Shown here: piece by piece, positions 26,455-35,451 of the stretch
Numbering within the stretch: the first letter of the stretch is position 1
Layout of the letters: each line of letters begins with the position of its first letter
From: Ferranicluibacter rubi
GTDB taxonomy: Bacteria; Pseudomonadota; Alphaproteobacteria; Rhizobiales; Rhizobiaceae
Direction: 5' to 3'
Assembly (NCBI RefSeq): GCF_011603255.1
Contig: NZ_JAANCM010000006.1
Span: forward strand, 186,001 to 250,000
DNA: 64,000 bases
Translations under genes and position numbers: made by a program
Notes under the pieces: model-generated
Told to the model about the DNA's origin: nothing
Seen by the model: only the letters and a program-made list of their open reading frames with translations
The model's database searches: none

Positions 26455-27422
26455 TCGCCGCCGCGCGTCACGACGCCCTGCGCCGGAAGGACCAGCCCCG
26501 CCGCACCCACCAGTCCGGCATTCGTTCCGAGCTCGGCCCGCACGATGACGACGTCGCGATAGGCCGACATGGCCCGCGTCGCGACGACGCTGCGGATGCC
26601 ACCGATCAGGAGATCGAAGGCATTCGAAAGTCCGCCGCCAATGACGACGATATCCGGCGAGAAGATGTGCAGAAGGTTGGTCAGTCCGATGCCGAGCCAT
26701 TCCGCCTCCTGCGCGATCAAAGCGAGGGCGACAGGATCGCCGACCCTTGCCGCCTCCACCACCGCGCGCGCGCCCGGGCGTCCGATGTCGCTCTGTGCTG
26801 CGGCGATCTTCTCTCCGCCGGGCCGGAGAGCGGCCTCCGCACCGCGGTGGCCGAGGGCCGTTCCTGATGCCAGCGCCTCGAAACAACCCACATTGCCGCA
26901 AAGGCAGGTCGGGCCGGAACCGGAGAGCGTCATGTGGCCGATCTCGACGGCAAGGCCGCGGCTGCCGTGGAATATGCGTCCATGGGAGACGACGCCGCCT
27001 CCGATGCCGGTGGAGACGGTGACGAACAGCACGGTTTCGAAGCCGCGGCCGGCACCGTAGTGCCACTCGCCAAGCGCCGCCACATTCGCGTCGTTGTCCA
27101 GGAAGACTGGAAGGCCCAGCCGCGCGGACAAGCGCTCAACCACGGGAATATCGTGCCAGCCGGCAAGTGTCGGCGGCGCGATCATGATGCCTGCCACCGG
27201 ATCCAGCGGGCCGGGTGCACCGAGCCCGACGCCCGCGATCTCGTCGTCCGCCTGCGCCGTGAGCTTTTCGGCAAGCGACGCCATCTGGTCGAGCACCGCA
27301 TCGACGCCGTCGCGGGCACGGGTCGGCACCGTCAGGGACTGCCGCACTTCGCCCGCGCGGCTGACGATGGCCGCACGCAGATCCGTGCCGCCGAGATCGA
27401 AGGCGAGTGCGACGGCGGTCAT
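26445..27422 (-). CDS. ROK-family sugar kinase
   Basis: 325 aa. N-terminal ATP/phosphate motif AFDLGGTDLRAAIV, substrate/Asp region FLDNDANVAALGE, and the ROK zinc motif CLCGNVGCFEALASG are intact. No DNA-binding domain, so this is a kinase rather than a repressor. Last gene of the six-gene leftward operon, its start overlaps the epimerase stop by 4 bp. It probably phosphorylates an aldose or ketose produced by the operon's oxidoreductase/isomerase enzymes. Confidence 0.88.
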   Translation of the reverse strand: MTAVALAFDLGGTDLRAAIVSRAGEVRQSLTVPTRARDGVDAVLDQMASLAEKLTAQADDEIAGVGLGAPGPLDPVAGIMIAPPTLAGWHDIPVVERLSARLGLPVFLDNDANVAALGEWHYGAGRGFETVLFVTVSTGIGGGVVSHGRIFHGSRGLAVEIGHMTLSGSGPTCLCGNVGCFEALASGTALGHRGAEAALRPGGEKIAAAQSDIGRPGARAVVEAARVGDPVALALIAQEAEWLGIGLTNLLHIFSPDIVVIGGGLSNAFDLLIGGIRSVVATRAMSAYRDVVIVRAELGTNAGLVGAAGLVLPAQGVVTRGGDQT

Positions 27423-28132
27423 GCCGCCCTGCCGCCGAGCCCGTGCAGCCAGTCGATCCGGGCGGCGAGATCGGACGCGCCGAAGGCCAGCGAACCCAGC
27501 ACGACCGTTTCCGCGCCCGCCGCGCGCAGATCCGGCACCGTCGTCTCCCGAATGCCGCCGTCGGCCGCAAGAATGATATCGGGGCGCCCCGCCGCCTCGA
27601 TGAGGCGTCGCGCTTCGCCAAGCCGGCTGCAGGCCTCGGGCGCAAGCGATTGTCCCTTGACGCCGATCCGCGTGCCGAGCAGCGTGACCATGCCCACATG
27701 CGGCAGGAACGGCAGGATCGCCTCGACCGGGGTCTCGAGCCGCAGGACCACGCCGCCGACGACACCGGCCGCGCGCGCCGTCGCCAGTGCCCGAAGGCCC
27801 GCTTCGCCGTTTTCGGCGTGGACGCTGAGAAGGCTGGCGCCGGCTTCGATGAACTGCGCTGCCTGCGCCTCCACGCTGTCGGCTTCCACCATCAGGTGTA
27901 CGTGGATCGGAACCTTCGTGTGCTGTGCGATCTGGGCCACGAGATCGGGGAAAAACAGGTATCCCGGCGCAAACCGCCCGTCCGCGACGTCGATATGGTG
28001 GAGGTCTGCCACCGCCTCGATACGGTTCAGGTCGCGCTGCAGGTTAACCAGATCGGCCGACCAGAGCGAGAATTCGGCCAGCAGCCGGTCGCGGGGCAGG
28101 GACGAGATGGCGTAGGCGTGATTGTCGATCAT
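27419..28132 (-). CDS. Ribulose-phosphate 3-epimerase / allulose-6-phosphate 3-epimerase family protein
   Basis: 237 aa TIM barrel. HHIDVADGRFAPGYLFFPDL carries the metal-binding His and Asp, VPIHVHLMVEADS a further His, and IILAADGGIRETTVPDLRAA the C-terminal Asp and phosphate loop. The Rpe/AlsE family epimerises ketose phosphates at C3. It overlaps the hydrolase and ROK genes by 4 bp each, so it is expressed with the kinase and probably acts on its product. Confidence 0.85.
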   Translation of the reverse strand: MIDNHAYAISSLPRDRLLAEFSLWSADLVNLQRDLNRIEAVADLHHIDVADGRFAPGYLFFPDLVAQIAQHTKVPIHVHLMVEADSVEAQAAQFIEAGASLLSVHAENGEAGLRALATARAAGVVGGVVLRLETPVEAILPFLPHVGMVTLLGTRIGVKGQSLAPEACSRLGEARRLIEAAGRPDIILAADGGIRETTVPDLRAAGAETVVLGSLAFGASDLAARIDWLHGLGGRAA

Positions 28133-28884
28133 GGCGTTCTCCGAGCGTGCAGGGCGAGAAAGTCCGCAATCGCGGCTTTGACCTCATGGTGGTGGCGATC
28201 ACGGTCCAGCGCCTTCGGCACGACGCTGACGAGCCGGGCGCCGGGAATCGTGGCCGCGAGCGTTTCAGCGCAGGCCTGCGGGTGGATCGCATCGTGGTCG
28301 TTGGCGATGATCAGCGTGGGAAGCCGCACGGCCTCGACCTCGTGCCGTGTGACACCGGGGGAACCCGCGGCGATATCGGCCAGGACCTCGGCGAAGAGGG
28401 CGGCCTGCGGCCTGTCGGCATAGCCGAGCAGCGAGGCGAGATTGTCGGGCGCCTCGCCTGCAAGGCGCTGTCCGGTTTCGCCTGTGGAAAATTCGGCGCG
28501 GGCAGCTTCGGGCGGGAGACGCTGCAGCAGGGCCGCCATCTCGGCGATCGGGGCCATATTGTCGGGCGCGCTCGCGAAACTCCAGGCAGGTCGGACGAGG
28601 ATGAGACCCGTCACGCGCGCGGGATGGCGGCAGGCGAGATGGAGCGATATTGCGGCACCCATCGAAATGCCGGCCGCGACGAACGTGCGATGATCGGCCA
28701 TCGCGTCGAGCGCGTCCTGCGCGAAGAGCGGGATGCCGAACGGCCGGTCGGGGCCGAGCGGCGTATCCTTGTGGCCGCGGCAGTTGACGGTCACCCGAAG
28801 CGCATCCGCCGTCTCCGGCCAATTAGCCGCAGCCTGCGCGTCGTCACCGCCCAATCCGTGCTGGAAAAGAACCGCTTGCGTCAT
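28129..28884 (-). CDS. Alpha/beta hydrolase
   Basis: 251 aa. HG oxyanion motif in LFQHGLGGDD, nucleophile elbow GISMGAAISLH (Ser), and an acidic residue and His towards the end (NDHDAIHP, RDRHHHEVK). A small esterase, lactonase or C-C hydrolase; the family does not fix the substrate. Embedded between sugar-modifying genes with ATGA overlaps, a role opening a sugar lactone or ester is plausible. Confidence 0.82.
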   Translation of the reverse strand: MTQAVLFQHGLGGDDAQAAANWPETADALRVTVNCRGHKDTPLGPDRPFGIPLFAQDALDAMADHRTFVAAGISMGAAISLHLACRHPARVTGLILVRPAWSFASAPDNMAPIAEMAALLQRLPPEAARAEFSTGETGQRLAGEAPDNLASLLGYADRPQAALFAEVLADIAAGSPGVTRHEVEAVRLPTLIIANDHDAIHPQACAETLAATIPGARLVSVVPKALDRDRHHHEVKAAIADFLALHARRTP

Positions 28885-29717
28885 GCGGGCACCGCAAGCA
28901 GAGGCGCGAGGAACCGCGCCACATGGGGTGCTTCTTCCGGCTCCAGGCCGTGGGTCACGACGGCGTCGTGGAAGCCGGAGGCGCGCAGGCGTGCGATGAA
29001 ATCGCCGAAATCCACAACGCCGCGCCCGGGTACTGCAAACCGGCCATCGGCATGGCGGTCCTTGGCATGCGCCATGGCCGTGAAACCGGCTGCGATATCC
29101 ACGGCGCGTGCGACGATCTCGCGGGCCTCGTTTGCATCGGCCTTCTCGAACAGGTTTGCGGGATCAAGCACGATCCTCAGCCGGTTCGAACCCATCTCCG
29201 CGATCAGCCGGCAAGCCTCTTCGGCAGATCTGACGACATTGGCCTGTTCCGGCTCGATGCCGAGCACGATCCCCGACGCGTCCGCACGGTCGAGGGCCGC
29301 AGCCATCTCCTCTGTCATGTCGGCCCAGGCCTCCGGCGTGGCATTGTCGGTGTGGTGCGCCCACTGGTCGCTCGGATGGCGGGAGCCGGTGCAGAGCGTG
29401 ACGAGCGGGATGCGGAGCGTGCCCGCGATATCGATGACGCGGCCGAGGGCCTGCCGTCCGCGCGCGCGAACTTCGGGATCGGGGTGGGCCATGTTGTAGG
29501 TACCGGACAGGGCAGCGATGCCGACGCGGGAGGCCAAGCGTGCCGCATCGATCCGCGCCAACAGCGCGGCCATGTCCTCGATCTCATCCGGCAGGGACGG
29601 CAGCCCGGCGCAGGCGAGGTTGAACTGCACGGTCTCGTAGCCAGCCGTCTGCGCCGCCTGCAGCACGGCGGCGGGATCGGTGCCGGCAAAGGTCTTTGCA
29701 AAGATGCCGAGCTGCAT
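28881..29717 (-). CDS. Sugar phosphate isomerase/epimerase-like TIM-barrel protein
   Basis: 278 aa xylose-isomerase-like TIM barrel. Likely metal ligands are the acidic and His residues in GIVLGIEPEQ, RIVLDPANLFE, MAHAKDRHAD and THGLEPEE. Family members isomerise, epimerise or dehydrate sugars and keto-sugars. Its start touches the Gfo/Idh stop (one-base overlap, TGATG) and its stop overlaps the hydrolase. It is one of two such barrels in the operon, flanking a Gfo/Idh oxidoreductase. Confidence 0.85.
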   Translation of the reverse strand: MQLGIFAKTFAGTDPAAVLQAAQTAGYETVQFNLACAGLPSLPDEIEDMAALLARIDAARLASRVGIAALSGTYNMAHPDPEVRARGRQALGRVIDIAGTLRIPLVTLCTGSRHPSDQWAHHTDNATPEAWADMTEEMAAALDRADASGIVLGIEPEQANVVRSAEEACRLIAEMGSNRLRIVLDPANLFEKADANEAREIVARAVDIAAGFTAMAHAKDRHADGRFAVPGRGVVDFGDFIARLRASGFHDAVVTHGLEPEEAPHVARFLAPLLAVPA

Positions 29718-30793
29718 CAGACCGCTCCCGTGACGGAGGCGAGTTCGACGCGCTCGCCGCTCTCCACCGAGCGGGCGATGGCCACCATGGCGCGGATGGA
29801 GGCGAGGCCGTCATGGACATCGGCGCCGCGCATCGGCGCACCGTCGAGGACCGTATCGGCAAGTCCTTCAAGCTGCCGGCGGAAGAAGTGGCCGTCGGCC
29901 CCGAGCGGGCGCCGCGACGTCGCATCCTTCTCGTGGAAGATATCCACTTCGGAGGACCGGAAGTACCAGGGATTGAAGGTTTTCGCGACGACCGAGCCGT
30001 TCTCGCCATAGAGCTGGAAGCCCTCGTGCCAGTCCATACGCACCGCCACCGTCAGGTCGAGATGGCCGAGCGCGCCATTGGCGAATTCGGTTTCGACGAA
30101 CCAGCAATAGGCGCCGAAGCGCGTCGCGAGACGCGCGCGGACGGCGACGATATCGCCGCAGAAGAAACGGGCGGTATCGACCAGATGCGACCCGTGCGCC
30201 AGCATGAAATATTGCCGGAGATCGGCCTTGGGATTGCCACCCGGCCGGCGCGCCAGCTTGCTGGAAACCGGCAGCGGCTGAATGGCGTCCGTATTGGTGT
30301 AGCGATGCGTGCTGTCGCAGTACCAGGCCTTCAGCGCTAGGATCTCGCCCATGTCGTCGCGCACGAAATCCCGTGCCGCCTCCAGCGCTGGATCGAACCG
30401 CTTCATATGGCCGACCTGCAGGATCTTGCCCGAGGCATCGACGGCACGGGCGAGCGCCTCGCCCTCTTCGATGGATACGCCGATCGGCTTTTCGCACAGC
30501 ACATGCTTGCCGGCCTGGAGCGCCTTGATCGACATCGGCACATGATAGGCATCCGACGTCGCGACGATCACGGCTTCCAGATCGGGGTCGGCCAGCATCG
30601 CGTCGTAATCGGCAAACGTGCGCTGCGGCTCGTAGGTGGCCGCCATGTGTGCCAGAAGGTCGGGCGCCGCATCGCAGATGGCGTAGAGATCGGCATTCTC
30701 AGCCTTCACGCAGGATTCCAGATGCGCGAACTGCGCGATGGGTCCGCATCCGAGCACGCCGACCCGGAGCCGTCTCTCCCGTTTGCGGATCAC
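29717..30793 (-). CDS. Gfo/Idh/MocA-family oxidoreductase (first)
   Basis: 358 aa NAD(P)-dependent sugar oxidoreductase. Rossmann motif RVGVLGCGPIAQFAHLE, catalytic Lys in HVLCEKPIGV, and the active-site region LAHGSHLVDTARFF with Asp/His. The C-terminal half is the typical mixed beta-sheet substrate domain. It is translationally coupled to TIM-barrel proteins on both sides, suggesting oxidation of a sugar to a keto-sugar followed by elimination, hydration or isomerisation. Confidence 0.88.
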   Translation of the reverse strand: MIRKRERRLRVGVLGCGPIAQFAHLESCVKAENADLYAICDAAPDLLAHMAATYEPQRTFADYDAMLADPDLEAVIVATSDAYHVPMSIKALQAGKHVLCEKPIGVSIEEGEALARAVDASGKILQVGHMKRFDPALEAARDFVRDDMGEILALKAWYCDSTHRYTNTDAIQPLPVSSKLARRPGGNPKADLRQYFMLAHGSHLVDTARFFCGDIVAVRARLATRFGAYCWFVETEFANGALGHLDLTVAVRMDWHEGFQLYGENGSVVAKTFNPWYFRSSEVDIFHEKDATSRRPLGADGHFFRRQLEGLADTVLDGAPMRGADVHDGLASIRAMVAIARSVESGERVELASVTGAV

Positions 30794-31635
30794 GATTGCG
30801 CTCCCTTGCGGGTATCGGCAAAGCCCATGCGCGACAGCGTCTCGCGGTTGACGCGCACGGCGCTTGCCGGGTCTTTGCCGGCCTCTTCGCTTTCCTCCTC
30901 GACGACGATCCAGCCGTTGAAATGCGGCGCCTGACTGGCGATGTCGATGACGTCGGCAATGTCGCAGACCCCGGCGCCGAGCATCGCCCAGTCGCCGGCA
31001 GCATCCACGTCCTTCAGGTGGACGTAGCGGATGCGATCTTGGAATGCGGTGAGCGTCTCGGCCATGACCTGGCCGCCACGCAGAATATGCCCGGTATCGG
31101 GCACCCAGCCGACCTGCGGGTCGAGGCGCGAGAAGATCTCGTCGTAATCACTGCGGGTGTAGAGCAGCGTCCGGTGATGGGAGGAGGGGTGGACGGCGAC
31201 CGTGACGCCGGCCGCGCGCCCGATATCGCTCGCCTTGTTGTAGATCTCGGATGCAACACCGAACCCGTCTTCCCGCGGCGCATCCGACACCGAGGTGGCC
31301 GAGCCGAGGGACACCAGCGCACCGGGAAAGCGGGCCACGAAATCCACCCAGCGCTTGACGGCATCCAGATCGTCTTCGATCCGGTCGGGCATGGTGAAGC
31401 CGCTGTCGGAGCCGAAGGCGAAGGACACGAGCGTCAGGCCGGCATCGTCCAGCGCGCGCCGGAAGTCGGCGGGGCGCTCCGCATAATCGCCGATCATGGT
31501 GTTGGTGATCTCGATGCCGGTGTAACCGCCTTCGGCGATCGCCGCGATCAGATCGTCAGGCCCACCTTTCCAGCCGGCTCCGAGCATCTCCCACGTGTAG
31601 GTCTGGCAGCCGAACGCCCGTTCCGTTTTCGTCAT
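30790..31635 (-). CDS. IolE-like TIM-barrel sugar dehydratase/isomerase
   Basis: 281 aa. FGCQTYTWEMLGAGWKGGPD at the N-terminus is reminiscent of inosose dehydratase IolE. Metal-ligand candidates are in VAVHPSSHHRTLL, GWVPDTGHIL, RYVHLKDVDA and WIVVEEESE. First gene of the six-gene leftward operon. The open frame extends upstream, but ATG 31635 with AGGAA before it begins the conserved domain. It likely acts on a keto-sugar made by a Gfo/Idh enzyme; dehydration is inferred from IolE resemblance. Confidence 0.83.
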   Translation of the reverse strand: MTKTERAFGCQTYTWEMLGAGWKGGPDDLIAAIAEGGYTGIEITNTMIGDYAERPADFRRALDDAGLTLVSFAFGSDSGFTMPDRIEDDLDAVKRWVDFVARFPGALVSLGSATSVSDAPREDGFGVASEIYNKASDIGRAAGVTVAVHPSSHHRTLLYTRSDYDEIFSRLDPQVGWVPDTGHILRGGQVMAETLTAFQDRIRYVHLKDVDAAGDWAMLGAGVCDIADVIDIASQAPHFNGWIVVEEESEEAGKDPASAVRVNRETLSRMGFADTRKGAQS

Positions 31636-31951
31636 CTGTCGGTTCCTGTCATGGTTTTCGGGCCCATCGTTTTCGGGTCCGTCGTGCGAGCGCCTCTGCC
31701 TGTTTTTCCCGGCAGAGACCGCGCCGGTCTCTTCAGGCGAGAAGGCGGGCCCGGCAGAATTGCAGGCGATGGGGCACACGGCAGCGGCAGGCCTCGAAAG
31801 CCTGGACTTGGCCGGAATTCGTCGCGATTTTGATGGATGTCACCGTTGCCTCCCAGCCTGGTTGGTTGTACGTAAGATAAATTATTATCGCACGTCAACA
31901 TATTTTGTCTGCGTGTTTTTGACCACGCGGCGCAACGATCAGGTTCAGGAC
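31636..31951. promoter_or_regulatory. Divergent promoter region between the two sugar-catabolism operons
   Basis: 316 bp between the IolE-like and second Gfo/Idh genes. The right half (about 31860-31920) is AT-rich against its surroundings, with TACGTAAGATAAATTATTAT, and probably holds both promoters. No clear palindrome stands out. Overlapping open frames in the region show no family features. Confidence 0.4.
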
Positions 31952-33100
31952 ATGACGGACACTCTTCGCCAACCACTTAGGATCGGCATCGTGGGATGCG
32001 GCAACATCTCGATGGCTTACCTGCGCAACACGCCGCTGTTCCGCGGCGTTGACATCGTCGCCTGCGCCGACGTCAACCCGCAGGCAGCGGAGCAGCGCGC
32101 CGCGCAGTTCGGCTTGCGGGCCAGCAGCGTCGATGCCCTGATGGCGGCAGCCGATGTGGACCTCGTGCTCAACCTCACCATTCCCGCGGCACATTTCGAC
32201 ATCTCGATGCAGGCACTGGAAGCGCAGAAACATGTCTTCACGGAAAAGCCGCTGGCAGTGACGGCGGAACTCGGCCGTCGGCTGGTGAGCGAAGCTGCTA
32301 CGCGCGGGCTTCTGATCGGCTCGGCGCCGGATACGTTTCTCGGTGCGGCCGGACGGTATGCGCGGCGACTGATGGAATCCGGCGCGATCGGCAAACCGGT
32401 GACCGGCACCGCCTTCATGATGGCGCGCGGCATGGAGCATTGGCATCCTGATCCCGGTTTCTACTACCAGCCGGGTGCCGGCCCCGTGATGGACATGGGC
32501 CCTTACTACCTGACGATGCTGGTCAACCTCATGGGTCCCGTCAGGCGGGTACAGGCCGTGGCCACCAGCGGCCAGAAGGACCGGCTGATCACCGCAGACG
32601 GCCCGAAGAGGGGAACGCGCTTTTCCGTGGGAACACCGACGAGCGTCCTGTCGCTGCTCGAATTCGAGAGTGGCGCCACGATCACGTTCGGCGCGTCCTG
32701 GGATGTTTTCCGCCACTCCAACCATCCGATCGAACTGCATGGCACCGAAGGCTCGCTGCGCCTGCCGGACCCGGACACGTTCGGCGGCACGGTGGCGCTC
32801 TCCGAGCGGGGTGACGACTGGAAGACGACGGATACGGCGACGCTTCCCTATGGCGCCGTCAACTGGCCGGTCGATGCGCCGGACAGGGCGAACTACCGCA
32901 TGCTGGGCCTTGCCGATCTCGCTCGGGCGATCGAGGAAAAGCGTTCGCCGCGCGCCTCCGGTGACCTTGCGCTGCATGTGCTGGAGATCATGGAAGGTAT
33001 TCTGCAGGCGGGCGAAACCGGGGTCGCGCAGGCCATCGAAGGCGGGGTGGACCAGCCGTCCGAACTGCGGGAAGACGAAGCCCGGAGCCTGCTCGCATGA
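31952..33100 (+). CDS. Gfo/Idh/MocA-family oxidoreductase (second)
   Basis: 382 aa. Rossmann motif RIGIVGCGNISMAYLRNTPL, catalytic Lys in HVFTEKPLAV and MDMGPYYLTMLVNLMG in the substrate domain. Only family-level resemblance to the copy at 29717, so a separate reaction is likely. ATG 31952 is chosen because it starts the Rossmann fold; the upstream open frame has no homology features. The stop overlaps the esterase start by 4 bp. Divergent from the six-gene operon, it is probably controlled with it. Confidence 0.88.
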   Translation: MTDTLRQPLRIGIVGCGNISMAYLRNTPLFRGVDIVACADVNPQAAEQRAAQFGLRASSVDALMAAADVDLVLNLTIPAAHFDISMQALEAQKHVFTEKPLAVTAELGRRLVSEAATRGLLIGSAPDTFLGAAGRYARRLMESGAIGKPVTGTAFMMARGMEHWHPDPGFYYQPGAGPVMDMGPYYLTMLVNLMGPVRRVQAVATSGQKDRLITADGPKRGTRFSVGTPTSVLSLLEFESGATITFGASWDVFRHSNHPIELHGTEGSLRLPDPDTFGGTVALSERGDDWKTTDTATLPYGAVNWPVDAPDRANYRMLGLADLARAIEEKRSPRASGDLALHVLEIMEGILQAGETGVAQAIEGGVDQPSELREDEARSLLA

Positions 33101-34044
33101 CCGGGCTCGATCTCTCCGCCAAGCGCGTCCTTGATATGGCGGCCAGCGACAATGCGCCACCCATCGAGACCCTGTCGCCAGAGGAGGCCCGCAGCGGCTT
33201 TCTCGAAGGGTTCGCCCCGATGCAGAAGCCGCTCGAAGACGTCGCGGCGACGGAGGAGCGCTTTCTTGGGCCATTGCGTCTCCGGATCTGGCGCGGGCAG
33301 GGCGCACCCGTCGAAGGCGCGCCGGCCCTTCTCTATCTTCATGGTGGCGGATGGGTCATCGGGGCGCCGGAGAGCCATGAGGACATCTGCCGCATCCTTG
33401 CCAATCTGGCAGGTGCCGTCGTTATCTCGCCCGATTACCGGCTCGCACCCGATGATCCGTTTCCCGCCGCGATCGACGACTGCGCCGCGGTTCTCTCCGA
33501 CATGGCGGCACACGGCGAGCGCTACGGTATCGATGCCGCCCGCATCGCGGTCGGCGGCGACAGTGCCGGCGGGAACCTCGCGGCCGTTCTGGCGCTGATG
33601 GCGCGCGACGGCACTGCGCCGCGACTAACGGCGCAGATCCTGATCTATCCCGTGACGGATCAGAGCCAAGGCTCCGACAGCTATCGCCGCTACGCGCAGG
33701 ATTTCGGGCTGACCGCCGCCGGCATGGCCTGGTTTCGCGCGCACTATCTGCCGGAAGATGCCGACAGGACGGACTGGCGCCTGTCTCCGCTGCTGGCTTC
33801 ATCGCTGCACGGCGTTGCCCCGGCGTTCGTCGCTCTTGCCGGTCATGACGTGCTCTACGACGAGGGTGCGGCCTATGCCGAGCGCTTGCAGAGGGAGGCG
33901 ACGGTGATCGTCAAGACCTGGCCGGGTCAGATCCACGGCTTCGTCTCCATGGGCGGCATCATTCCGCAAGCGCGGGAGGCGCTGGAGGCCGCCGCCGCGG
34001 CCTGGGCTGCGTTCGATGCAGAAAGCCGCCAGGCACGACGATAA
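33097..34044 (+). CDS. Alpha/beta hydrolase, hormone-sensitive-lipase-like esterase
   Basis: 315 aa. Oxyanion motif LYLHGGGWVIGAPESHE (HGGG), nucleophile GGDSAGGNLAAV (GDSAG), acid in AGHDVLYDEG and His in GQIHGFVSMG. Short acyl-ester hydrolase of the bHSL/family IV type. Coupled to the second Gfo/Idh gene by an ATGA overlap, so it may remove an acyl group from the sugar substrate before oxidation. It ends 3 bp before the convergent LacI gene. Confidence 0.85.
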   Translation: MTGLDLSAKRVLDMAASDNAPPIETLSPEEARSGFLEGFAPMQKPLEDVAATEERFLGPLRLRIWRGQGAPVEGAPALLYLHGGGWVIGAPESHEDICRILANLAGAVVISPDYRLAPDDPFPAAIDDCAAVLSDMAAHGERYGIDAARIAVGGDSAGGNLAAVLALMARDGTAPRLTAQILIYPVTDQSQGSDSYRRYAQDFGLTAAGMAWFRAHYLPEDADRTDWRLSPLLASSLHGVAPAFVALAGHDVLYDEGAAYAERLQREATVIVKTWPGQIHGFVSMGGIIPQAREALEAAAAAWAAFDAESRQARR

Positions 34045-34047
34045 AAT

Positions 34048-35082
34048 TCAAGCGGACTCCCGCATGACCAGCGTTGCCTCGAGGATGACCTTGTCGTCCT
34101 GCATCGGGCGCCCCTCGTCGAGATCGTCGATCCGGCGCAGAAGGATCTCGACGCTCGTTGAGGCGATGGCGGCTGCGTTCTGCGCCATGGTCGTCAGAGG
34201 CGGGCAGGTATAGCGGCTGAGCGGATGGTCGTCATGGCCGGCGATCCGCACGTCGCAGCCCTCTCCCCGCCCGATCTTCAGCCCGGCCGCAAAGGCCGCG
34301 GCCATGGCCCCGAAGGCGAAGCGATCGTTGGCGCAGAAGAGCGTACGGCCGGGAAGGCCGTCCCGCTTCAGGATCGTCTGCATCTGCTCGAAGCCCAGCC
34401 GTTCGAATTCCCAGGACGCCGGCGTCTCGCAGTCGATCACGAGCGGCTCGTGCCCTTCCTTCAGCATCGTCGCCCGATAGCTCTCCTGCCGCTCGCCGGA
34501 GTTTTCGTTGACCTGCGGGATTTCCAGAAAGACCGGAGGCTCGCCCGAGCGACAGAGATACTGCACCATGGCCGCAACACTCTGGGCATTGTCGTTGCCG
34601 ACATAGGGCAGGTCGAAGCTTGCCGGACTGTCGAAACAGACGACGGGGATCGTGTCCGTCAGTCTCTGGAGCGTCGATGCCCGGGACCCGGCACCCAGCG
34701 GCGCGACGATGGCGCCGGCGACCTTCAGTGCCAGGAGCGTCCGGATCGCTTCCTCTTCCAGATCGGGCCGCGTGTGGCACGAAATCTGGATGGGCCAGAA
34801 TCCGCGGGCGCGGAGTTCCAGTTCAATGAGTGTGACGACCTGCACGTAGAAAGGATCGGAGATGGTGGGAACGAGCACGCCGATGTTGCGCGTGCGCTTG
34901 CGGTTGAGGTGCCGGGCAAAGAGATTGGGCTCGAAGTTCGACTTCTTCAACGCCGCCTCGATGCGTTTGCGCGTAACCTCCTTGACGTTCGACGGATCGT
35001 GGAAATACTTCGACAGCGTCGGGCGCGAGACGCCGCAAGCACCGGCAAATTCGTCCATCGACTTGTAGCTTTTCTTTGCCAC
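34048..35082 (-). CDS. LacI-family transcriptional regulator
   Basis: 344 aa. N-terminal HTH (SMDEFAGACGVSRPTLSKYF) and hinge, then the periplasmic-binding-protein-like sensor (NIGVLVPTISDPFYVQVVTL, FCANDRFAFGAMAA, VRIAGHDDHPLSRYTCPPLT). GTG at 35082 is used: AGGAA lies 6 nt upstream and the HTH begins at once, while the much longer upstream frame is spurious. It probably represses the sugar genes to its right end and/or the importer. Confidence 0.9.
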   Translation of the reverse strand: MAKKSYKSMDEFAGACGVSRPTLSKYFHDPSNVKEVTRKRIEAALKKSNFEPNLFARHLNRKRTRNIGVLVPTISDPFYVQVVTLIELELRARGFWPIQISCHTRPDLEEEAIRTLLALKVAGAIVAPLGAGSRASTLQRLTDTIPVVCFDSPASFDLPYVGNDNAQSVAAMVQYLCRSGEPPVFLEIPQVNENSGERQESYRATMLKEGHEPLVIDCETPASWEFERLGFEQMQTILKRDGLPGRTLFCANDRFAFGAMAAAFAAGLKIGRGEGCDVRIAGHDDHPLSRYTCPPLTTMAQNAAAIASTSVEILLRRIDDLDEGRPMQDDKVILEATLVMRESA

Positions 35083-35451
35083 GGATGCTTCCTGCTCGTC
35101 GTCACTCCGGCGGGTCTTTCCACCATCTCCAAATTCACAACGGACAAAAATTTTACAAGCGAAAAGAAAAATATTCCGCAGGGAAAACGTTAGGAGACGG
35201 ACGCGTTCGTTGATGATCCGGTCGCGATGAGCGGCGGCACGCTCCAGCGTATCGCGATCGCCGGAGCCCTGCCGATCGTCCGGCAATGCTGATCGCCGCC
35301 GAATCCCGACGCCTATCGACGATGACCGATATCGAGATCCGGCAGCTTTCTTATTCTGGCGCGAATTGTCCGCTTGTCGTCCGGAAGTGGCCTTTGTTCT
35401 TGAGATACAAGGCGTAGAATACCGCTGGATCAACACCTTGGGGAAACGACA
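35083..35451. other. Intergenic region between lacI and the cysteine hydrolase gene
   Basis: 369 bp with no supported gene. An AT-rich patch at about 35140-35180 includes TTTTACAAGCGAAAAGAAA (35151-35169), similar to the element upstream of the sugar-binding-protein gene, and is the probable lacI promoter. The right half has ordinary GC content and shows nothing recognisable. Confidence 0.4.
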
